From positions 62,001-126,000 of the forward strand of contig NZ_CP071383.1 of assembly GCF_017348915.1 (NCBI RefSeq): a stretch of 64,000 bases of DNA, in the 5' to 3' direction. Origin of the DNA: Leclercia pneumoniae. GTDB taxonomy: Bacteria > Pseudomonadota > Gammaproteobacteria > Enterobacterales > Enterobacteriaceae. Below the pieces are notes generated by a model. That model saw nothing but the letters and a program-made list of their open reading frames with translations. It was not told the DNA's origin and made no database searches. Within the stretch, counting starts at the first letter, position 1. Every line of letters begins with the position of its first letter. Shown here piece after piece: positions 57,600 through 64,000 of the stretch. A program made the position numbers and the translations under genes.

Positions 57600-59144
57600 T
57601 TATTCCACGATGAACAGCGCCTTGCCAGTCATCTCTTTCGGGATTTCCATACCCATCAGCGTCAGCATAGTGGGCGCGATGTCAGAAAGCTTGCCGCCTT
57701 CGACCGCTTTCACTGATTTATCACCCACGTAGATCAGCGGAACGGGCAGGTTCGTGTGCGCCGTATGTGCCTGCCCGGTAGATGGATCGCGCATCTGCTC
57801 GGCATTGCCGTGGTCGGCGGTGATCAGCAGTTGTCCACCCACCGCTTCCACCGCTTTCGCGACCTGCTCAACGCAGTGATCCAGGGCTTCCACGGCTTTC
57901 ACCGCGGCTTCCATTACGCCGGTATGACCAACCATGTCGCCATTTGGGTAGTTACAGATGATGGTGTCGTATTTCCCGCTCTCGATTGCCGCCACCAGTT
58001 TTTCAGTCAATTCTGCAGAGCTCATTTCAGGCTGCAGATCGTAGGTCGCTACTTTCGGGGAGTTAATCAGAATACGATCTTCGCCGCTGAACGGCTCTTC
58101 AACGCCGCCATTAAAGAAGAAGGTAACGTGAGCATATTTCTCGGTTTCGGAGATACGTAGCTGGGTTTTGTCATTCTTCGCCATCCATTCACCGAAGGTA
58201 TTCTCCAGCGAAGCAGGGGGATAGGCGCAAGGGGCATTGATGTCAGCGGCGTATTCGGTCAACTGGATGTAGTCGAGGTTAACCACTTTCTTACGGGCGA
58301 AGCCGTCGAAATCGTGATTTACAAACGCACGGGTAATTTCACGGGCACGGTCGGCGCGGAAATTCATGAAGATCAAAGCATCGCCATCGTTCATGGCGGC
58401 ATCAGGCTGGCCTTCAGCGCGAATGACGGTCGCTTTCACGAATTCGTCGTTTTCATCCCGTGCGTAAGCGGCTTCCAGGCCTTCGACGGCGGTCGCGAAC
58501 TGGAATTCACCTTTTGCCAGCGTCATCAGGTCATAGGCCTGCTCAACGCGGTCCCAGCGATTATCGCGGTCCATGGCGTAGTAACGGCCGATGAGAGAAG
58601 CTACGCGCCCCTTACCCAGAGCAGCAAACTTCTCTTCAAACAGCTGCAGAGAGTGTTTAGCGCTACGCGGTGGGGTATCGCGACCATCAAGGAAGGCGTG
58701 AAGATAGATTTTTTCTGCACCGCGTTCTGCCGCCAGCTCGACCATCGCCAGAATATGATCTTCGTGGCTGTGTACACCGCCTGCAGAGAGCAGACCCATA
58801 ATGTGTACCGCTTTGCCTGCCGCTACCGCTTTATCTACCGCGCCGCACAGGGTCGGGTTAGCAAAGAAAGTCCGTTCTTTAATTTCAACATCCAGACGGG
58901 TGAGATCCTGGTAAACAATGCGCCCGGCGCCCAGGTTTACGTGTCCGACTTCGGAGTTGCCCATCTGGCGATCCGGCAGACCGACTTCCAGACCGGAAGC
59001 ATCAATCAAGGTATGAGGGCGTTTAGCCCACAGTGCATCCATGACCGGGGTTTTGGCGTTGAGAATGGCGTTATCCTGGCTCTCTTCACGGTAGCCATAG
59101 CCATCCAGGATCACCAGTACCATAGGTTTTTTAGAAACCGACAT
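57600..59144 (-). CDS. gpmM: 2,3-bisphosphoglycerate-independent phosphoglycerate mutase
   Basis: The 514-aa manganese enzyme interconverts 3- and 2-phosphoglycerate. The phosphoserine site is in [16 protein letters not shown] and metal ligands are in LVILDGYG and [11 protein letters not shown]. It is the first gene of gpmM-envC-yibQ. The 247 bp before it, up to yibN, hold the divergent promoters. Confidence 0.97.
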   Translation of the reverse strand: MSVSKKPMVLVILDGYGYREESQDNAILNAKTPVMDALWAKRPHTLIDASGLEVGLPDRQMGNSEVGHVNLGAGRIVYQDLTRLDVEIKERTFFANPTLCGAVDKAVAAGKAVHIMGLLSAGGVHSHEDHILAMVELAAERGAEKIYLHAFLDGRDTPPRSAKHSLQLFEEKFAALGKGRVASLIGRYYAMDRDNRWDRVEQAYDLMTLAKGEFQFATAVEGLEAAYARDENDEFVKATVIRAEGQPDAAMNDGDALIFMNFRADRAREITRAFVNHDFDGFARKKVVNLDYIQLTEYAADINAPCAYPPASLENTFGEWMAKNDKTQLRISETEKYAHVTFFFNGGVEEPFSGEDRILINSPKVATYDLQPEMSSAELTEKLVAAIESGKYDTIICNYPNGDMVGHTGVMEAAVKAVEALDHCVEQVAKAVEAVGGQLLITADHGNAEQMRDPSTGQAHTAHTNLPVPLIYVGDKSVKAVEGGKLSDIAPTMLTLMGMEIPKEMTGKALFIVE

Positions 59145-59391
59145 TGCGACAACCTCTGTGCGTAATAGACAAAAAATTTGCGTAATTTTACTACAGCTGA
59201 ATCGTGCAAATAGCCGCAGAAGATCAAAGAAATCCGCGGGGCAGAGGTTCTTCAGGGCAATTTTGGTCTTTTTTTTCGTGGCAGGCCGCAGAAAATGGAT
59301 TAGCTTAGTGTCGCTGGCTGTATTTGCTCCAACGCGCAGGTATACTCCTGTCCTGGTTTTTTATTCACTTAGTCGGGAGTCGTTACCCCCC

Positions 59392-59823
59392 ATGCAAGAA
59401 ATTATGCAATTTGTTAGCCGCCACCCCATACTTTGTATCGCGTGGATTGGTTTACTGGCCGCTGTGCTGTTCACTACTTTCAAAGGCCTCACGTCTAAAG
59501 TGAAAGTGATCACTCGTGGCGAAGCAACGCGTCTTATTAATAAAGAAGACGCGGTGGTTGTCGATCTGCGTCAGCGTGACGATTTCCGTAAAGGGCACAT
59601 TGCAGGCGCTATCAACCTGCTGCCCGCTGAAATCAAAGCAAACAATTTTGGCGAACTGGAAAAGCATAAAGACAAACCGATTATCGTTGTGGACGGTACC
59701 GGCATGCAGGCTCAGGAGCCCGCCAATATTCTCTACAAGGCAGGCTTTGAAAAAGTGAGCGTCCTGAAAGAGGGTATCTCCGGCTGGAGCGGCGAGAATC
59801 TGCCTCTGGTTCGCGGCAAATAA
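59392..59823 (+). CDS. yibN: Rhodanese-like membrane protein YibN
   Basis: The ATG at 59392 gives 143 aa, the E. coli length ([20 protein letters not shown]). One N-terminal transmembrane helix is followed by a rhodanese domain, [19 protein letters not shown]. The place of the usual catalytic Cys in the loop reads [12 protein letters not shown], without Cys, so it is probably not a sulfurtransferase. It lies 14 bp before grxC. Confidence 0.94.
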   Translation: MQEIMQFVSRHPILCIAWIGLLAAVLFTTFKGLTSKVKVITRGEATRLINKEDAVVVDLRQRDDFRKGHIAGAINLLPAEIKANNFGELEKHKDKPIIVVDGTGMQAQEPANILYKAGFEKVSVLKEGISGWSGENLPLVRGK

Positions 59824-59837
59824 ACAGGAGTCAAGTC

Positions 59838-60089
59838 ATGGCCAATATCGAAATCTATACCAAAGCGACCTGCCCGTTCTGCCATCGCGCAAAAGCGCTG
59901 CTGGACAGCAAAGGTGTCTCTTTCCAGGAGTTGCCGATTGATGGCGACGGCGCGAAGCGTGAAGAGATGATTAAGCGAAGTGGCCGCACGACGGTTCCGC
60001 AGATTTTTATCGATGCGCAGCACATTGGCGGCTGTGATGATTTATATGCGCTCGACGCGCGCGGCGGGCTTGATCCTCTGCTGCGCTAA
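59838..60089 (+). CDS. grxC: Glutaredoxin 3
   Basis: The 83-aa glutathione-dependent oxidoreductase has the active site CPFC (C12, C15); E. coli Grx3 has CPYC. The GSH-binding TVPQIFIDAQHIGGCDD is conserved. It is between yibN and secB. Confidence 0.97.
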   Translation: MANIEIYTKATCPFCHRAKALLDSKGVSFQELPIDGDGAKREEMIKRSGRTTVPQIFIDAQHIGGCDDLYALDARGGLDPLLR

Positions 60090-60123
60090 GGCGTTTTAAG
60101 ACAATAAAAAAAGGGTTTTTTTC

Positions 60124-60591
60124 ATGTCAGAACAAAACAACACCGAAATGACTTTCCAGATCCAGCGCATTTATACCAAGGATGTCTCGTTTGAGGCTCC
60201 AAATGCGCCGCATGTTTTCCAGAAAGACTGGCAGCCAGAGGTTAAACTTGATCTTGATACCGCATCTACCCAACTGGCGGATGACGTGTATGAAGTCGTG
60301 CTGCGTGTGACCGTAACTGCTTCTCTGGGCGAAGAAACGGCGTTCCTGTGTGAAGTACAGCAGGGTGGTATCTTCTCTATCGGTGGCATTGAAGGCAACC
60401 AGATGGCGCATTGCCTGGGTGCATACTGCCCGAACATTCTGTTCCCGTATGCCCGTGAGTGCATTACCAGCCTGGTGTCTCGTGGTACATTCCCGCAACT
60501 GAACCTTGCGCCGGTGAACTTCGATGCGCTGTTCATGAACTATCTGCAGCAGCAAGCTGGCGAAGGTACTGAACAACATCAGGATGCCTGA
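60124..60591 (+). CDS. secB: Protein export chaperone SecB
   Basis: The 155-aa tetrameric chaperone keeps secretory preproteins unfolded and hands them to SecA. The conserved [19 protein letters not shown] and GGIFSIGG blocks are visible. Its TGA overlaps the gpsA ATG (ATGA), so the two are translationally coupled. Confidence 0.97.
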   Translation: MSEQNNTEMTFQIQRIYTKDVSFEAPNAPHVFQKDWQPEVKLDLDTASTQLADDVYEVVLRVTVTASLGEETAFLCEVQQGGIFSIGGIEGNQMAHCLGAYCPNILFPYARECITSLVSRGTFPQLNLAPVNFDALFMNYLQQQAGEGTEQHQDA

Positions 60592-61622
60592 TGAGTACTG
60601 TTAATGCGTCAATGACTGTGATCGGTGCCGGCTCTTACGGCACCGCTCTTGCCATTACTCTGGCAAGAAATGGCCACCAGGTTGTGCTCTGGGGCCATGA
60701 CCCAAAACATATCGCAACGTTGCAAGCCGATCGCTGTAACGTGGCGTTCCTCCCTGATGTGCCTTTCCCCGACTCACTGCACCTTGAAAGCGACCTCGCG
60801 ACGGCGCTGGCGGCCAGCCGTAACATTCTGGTTGTGGTACCCAGCCATGTGTTTGGCCAGGTTCTGCGTCAGATAAAACCGCTGATGCGAGCCGATGCGC
60901 GTATCGTCTGGGCGACCAAAGGGCTGGAAGCCGAAACCGGACGTCTGCTGCAGGATGTGGCGCGCGAAGCGCTGGGGGATGAGATACCGCTGGCGGTGAT
61001 CTCCGGACCGACATTTGCGAAAGAGCTGGCAGCGGGTCTGCCTACGGCCATCTCTCTGGCGTCCACCGATGAGACTTTTGCCGACGATTTGCAGCAGCTT
61101 CTGCACTGCGGTAAGAGCTTCCGTGTCTACAGCAACCCCGATTTTATCGGCGTGCAGCTGGGTGGTGCGGTGAAGAATGTGATTGCCATCGGTGCCGGGA
61201 TGTCCGACGGTATTGGCTTTGGTGCCAATGCGCGAACAGCGCTGATCACCCGCGGCCTGACCGAGATGTCCCGACTGGGCGCTGCGCTGGGTGCCGATCC
61301 TACAACCTTTATGGGCATGGCGGGGCTGGGCGACCTGGTGCTTACCTGCACCGACAACCAGTCACGTAACCGCCGCTTCGGCATGATGCTCGGACAGGGC
61401 ATGGATGTCACGGGCGCGCAGGAGAAGATTGGTCAGGTGGTTGAAGGCTACCGCAATACCAAAGAAGTTCGCGAATTGGCGCACCGTTTTGGTGTCGAAA
61501 TGCCAATAACCGAGGAAATTTATCAGGTATTGTATTGCGGAAAAAATGCGCGCGAGGCAGCATTGACCTTATTAGGTCGTGCGCGAAAGGACGAGCGCAG
61601 CAACGAAGCCTCCCCGAAATAA
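60591..61622 (+). CDS. gpsA: Glycerol-3-phosphate dehydrogenase (NAD(P)+)
   Basis: The 343-aa enzyme makes sn-glycerol-3-phosphate for phospholipids. The NAD-binding [18 protein letters not shown] is at the start, and the catalytic Lys lies in [13 protein letters not shown]. The C-terminus (ERSNEASPK) is a few residues longer than in E. coli (339). It precedes cysE, with a 132-bp gap containing two hairpins. Confidence 0.97.
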   Translation: MSTVNASMTVIGAGSYGTALAITLARNGHQVVLWGHDPKHIATLQADRCNVAFLPDVPFPDSLHLESDLATALAASRNILVVVPSHVFGQVLRQIKPLMRADARIVWATKGLEAETGRLLQDVAREALGDEIPLAVISGPTFAKELAAGLPTAISLASTDETFADDLQQLLHCGKSFRVYSNPDFIGVQLGGAVKNVIAIGAGMSDGIGFGANARTALITRGLTEMSRLGAALGADPTTFMGMAGLGDLVLTCTDNQSRNRRFGMMLGQGMDVTGAQEKIGQVVEGYRNTKEVRELAHRFGVEMPITEEIYQVLYCGKNAREAALTLLGRARKDERSNEASPK

Positions 61623-61754
61623 CCGGGGCCGCAGGGTAATAACCAATAACCCTGCAGCCTGATGTCGGACGGGGATAATCGCAGGGATCCTTTGTCATCC
61701 AACGACACGGCCAGCAGAGACTGGCCGGTCGTACCATTACGTCTGGAGTAAGCA

Positions 61755-62576
61755 ATGCCGTGTGAAGAACTGGATATCGTCTGGAACAATATTAAAGCCG
61801 AAGCCCGGGCTTTGGCCGACTGTGAGCCTATGCTGGCCAGCTTTTATCACGCGACGCTCCTCAAGCATGAAGATCTTGGCAGTGCCCTGAGTTATATGCT
61901 CGCCAATAAGTTGTCTTCCGCCATTATGCCCGCCATTGCCATTCGCGAAGTGGTCGAAGAGGCCTATGCCGCCGACCCGGAAATGATCGCCTCTGCCGCC
62001 TGTGATATTCAGGCTGTACGCACGCGTGACCCGGCGGTGGATAAATACTCCACCCCTCTGCTTTACCTGAAAGGGTTTCATGCGCTGCAGGCCTACCGCA
62101 TCGGCCACTGGCTGTGGAATGAAGGCCGCCGCGCACTGGCGATTTTTCTGCAAAACCAGGTTTCGGTCACCTTCCAGGTCGATATTCACCCGGCCGCGAA
62201 GATTGGCCGGGGCATCATGCTCGACCACGCCACCGGTATTGTGGTGGGTGAAACGGCGGTGATCGAAAATGATGTTTCGATCCTGCAGTCGGTGACCCTG
62301 GGCGGTACCGGTAAAACCAGCGGCGATCGCCACCCGAAAATTCGTGAAGGGGTGATGATTGGTGCCGGGGCGAAGATTCTGGGGAATATCGAAGTGGGGC
62401 GCGGTGCGAAAATTGGTGCCGGCTCAGTGGTATTGCAACCTGTTCCTCCTCATACCACCGCCGCAGGCGTTCCGGCGCGTATTGTCGGCAAGCCCGATAG
62501 CGACAAGCCGGCGATGGATATGGATCAGTTCTTCAACGGTATTCACCATACCTTTGAGTATGGTGATGGCATTTAA
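61755..62576 (+). CDS. cysE: Serine acetyltransferase
   Basis: The 273-aa enzyme makes O-acetylserine, the cysteine precursor. An N-terminal helical domain is followed by the left-handed beta helix with hexapeptide repeats ([42 protein letters not shown]). The C-terminal tail ends in Ile (FEYGDGI) and should bind CysK. It overlaps the end of trmL by 4 bp on the opposite strand. Confidence 0.97.
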   Translation: MPCEELDIVWNNIKAEARALADCEPMLASFYHATLLKHEDLGSALSYMLANKLSSAIMPAIAIREVVEEAYAADPEMIASAACDIQAVRTRDPAVDKYSTPLLYLKGFHALQAYRIGHWLWNEGRRALAIFLQNQVSVTFQVDIHPAAKIGRGIMLDHATGIVVGETAVIENDVSILQSVTLGGTGKTSGDRHPKIREGVMIGAGAKILGNIEVGRGAKIGAGSVVLQPVPPHTTAAGVPARIVGKPDSDKPAMDMDQFFNGIHHTFEYGDGI

Positions 62577-63046
62577 CTTCTGAGGATGGCGCCGGCATAA
62601 CCTAGCTGGCGCCAGGCTTCATAAACCACCACCGACACCGCATTAGAGAGGTTCATACTGCGGCTGTCCGGCATCATGGGAATACGAATTTTTTGCTCAG
62701 CAGGCAGCGCATCCAGAATCGTTGCTGGCAGACCGCGCGTCTCTGGGCCAAACAGCAGATAATCCCCTTGCTGATAGCTCACGGCACTGTGCGCTGGCGT
62801 ACCTTTGGTGGTCAGTGCAAACATGCGCTGGGGTTTCTCTGCATCCAGAAAAGCCGCGAGATCCCGATGGCGAACCACGGCGGTAAATTCATGGTAATCC
62901 AGCCCCGCGCGACGCAGGCGTTTGTCGTCCCACGTAAAGCCCATTGGCTCAATGATATGCAGGCGAAAACCGGTGTTAGCGCACAGGCGGATGATATTGC
63001 CGGTATTCGGCGGAATTTCTGGTTCGAAGAGTACGATGTTAAGCAT
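62573..63046 (-). CDS. trmL: tRNA (cytidine/uridine-2'-O)-methyltransferase TrmL
   Basis: The 157-aa SPOUT enzyme methylates the wobble nucleotide 34 of tRNA-Leu. [26 protein letters not shown] and [24 protein letters not shown] are the three knot motifs. It lies after lldD on the same strand with a 43-bp gap, as in E. coli. Confidence 0.97.
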   Translation of the reverse strand: MLNIVLFEPEIPPNTGNIIRLCANTGFRLHIIEPMGFTWDDKRLRRAGLDYHEFTAVVRHRDLAAFLDAEKPQRMFALTTKGTPAHSAVSYQQGDYLLFGPETRGLPATILDALPAEQKIRIPMMPDSRSMNLSNAVSVVVYEAWRQLGYAGAILRS

Positions 63047-63089
63047 GCTGACTGCCCCCTTATTTGCGGGGGGCAGGATAGCATTTTCA

Positions 63090-64000
63090 CTACGCCGCGT
63101 CGCCCTGCGACAAGGGTGCCAGTGCAGCCGGAAGCTTACTTAACTCTTGCACCAGAGAGTCTTTGCTGATCTCACTAATCGACCTCGCGCCGGTTAGCGT
63201 CATCGCCACCCTCATCTCTTTCTCGATCAGGTTCAGCAGATTCGCCACGCCCGCCTGGCCGTGCGTCGCCAGCGCATAGAGATAAGCGCGCCCCAGCAGC
63301 ACGCTGTCTGCGCCCAGCGCAATCATGCGTACCACATCCAGCCCGTTGCGGATGCCACTGTCGGCCAGGATGGCGATATCCCCTTTCACCGCGTCGGCAA
63401 TGGCAGGCAATGCCCGTGCTGAAGAGAGCACCCCATCCAGCTGGCGGCCACCGTGGTTAGAGACCACAATGCCATCGGCACCAAAACGGACCGCATCGCG
63501 GGCATCTTCCGGATCGAGGATCCCTTTGATCACCATAGGGCCGTCCCAGAATTCACGGATCCACTCCAGGTCTTTCCAGGAGATGGAGGGATCGAAGTTA
63601 TTCGCCAGCCAGCCGATGTAATCCTCCAGCCCGGTGGGTTTCCCCAGATAGGTAGAGATATTCCCCAGATCGTGTGGACGGCCGTTAAGTCCCACATCCC
63701 ATGCCCACTGAGGATGGGTCACAGCCTGCCAGTAACGACGCATCGCTGCATTGGCGCCGCTCATACCTGAGTGGGCATCACGATAGCGCGCGCCGGGGGT
63801 GGGCATATCCACCGTAAAGACCAGCGTCGAACAGCCGGCCGCTTTAGCGCGCTCCAGCGCGTTGCGCATAAAACCGCGATCGCGCAGGACATACAGCTGG
63901 AACCACATCGGGCGCTTAATGGTCGGCGCCACCTCTTCAATGGGGCAGACGGAAACGGTGGAGAGGGTAAAGGGAATACCTTTCGCATCGGCCGCCGCCG
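63090..64000 (-). CDS. lldD: L-lactate dehydrogenase LldD, C-terminal part (runs off the right edge)
   Basis: The frame is open from the right edge to the stop at 63090 and includes the segment [19 protein letters not shown] before the first internal methionine, so the true start is outside. It is an FMN-dependent, membrane-associated enzyme oxidising L-lactate to pyruvate. The catalytic His and substrate Arg are in [12 protein letters not shown], and [22 protein letters not shown] binds the FMN phosphate. It is the last gene of lldPRD in E. coli order and lies before trmL. Confidence 0.97.
   Translation of the reverse strand, partial: AAADAKGIPFTLSTVSVCPIEEVAPTIKRPMWFQLYVLRDRGFMRNALERAKAAGCSTLVFTVDMPTPGARYRDAHSGMSGANAAMRRYWQAVTHPQWAWDVGLNGRPHDLGNISTYLGKPTGLEDYIGWLANNFDPSISWKDLEWIREFWDGPMVIKGILDPEDARDAVRFGADGIVVSNHGGRQLDGVLSSARALPAIADAVKGDIAILADSGIRNGLDVVRMIALGADSVLLGRAYLYALATHGQAGVANLLNLIEKEMRVAMTLTGARSISEISKDSLVQELSKLPAALAPLSQGDAA

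Overview
The window looks like an Enterobacteriaceae chromosome (Enterobacter/Lelliottia/Leclercia-like; genus not settled from sequence alone). From position 11,336 to the right end it follows the E. coli/Salmonella gene order around selC, spoT, pyrE, the waa (LPS core) locus and cysE, with proteins close to the E. coli lengths.

Region 1 (1-11.3 kb) is accessory DNA on one side of the tRNA-Sec gene selC, a well-known island integration hot spot. It holds a partial AAA ATPase, a TudS/YbgA-type fusion protein, a periplasmic HIU hydrolase, a MlrA/BluR-type MerR regulator, a Blc lipocalin and an orphan methyltransferase. Next comes a compact operon of three different dynamin-like or P-loop GTPases plus a small membrane-anchored protein and a cysteine-cluster protein, then a GNAT enzyme and a HigBA-like toxin-antitoxin pair with two palindromic operators. 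No integrase is visible on this side of selC. The GTPase operon is the best candidate for an under-described system.

Region 2 (11.3-26.2 kb) holds selC, the yicJ-yicI alpha-xyloside uptake and hydrolysis pair, and a composite inverted-repeat element with three 51-bp tandem units that supplies the stop codon of yicH. It continues with xanP, gltS, recG, trmH, spoT, rpoZ and gmk.

Region 3 (26.4-29.7 kb) is a scar where E. coli carries ligB, yicG and dinD. A 5' fragment of a probable ligB is cut off by a complete IS3-family element that lacks a target duplication. The other side of the IS truncates a hypothetical gene preceded by a near-consensus LexA box. A tyrosine recombinase with a cluster of GTGTACTTA repeats lies beside yicC.

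Region 4 (29.7-38.7 kb) is housekeeping: yicC, rph-pyrE with its attenuator, slmA, dut, coaBC, radC, rpmB-rpmG-mutM, coaD and waaA.

Region 5 (38.7-55.4 kb) is LPS core synthesis. A JUMPstart/ops element leads waaQ-waaG-waaP-(GT8)-waaY-(GT8)-waaK. The converging waaL and hldD-waaF-waaC sit on the other strand, followed by htrL, kbl-tdh and waaH. Several core genes are visibly AT-rich.

Region 6 (55.3-64 kb) is again housekeeping: yibQ, envC, gpmM, yibN, grxC, secB, gpsA, cysE, trmL and a partial lldD.
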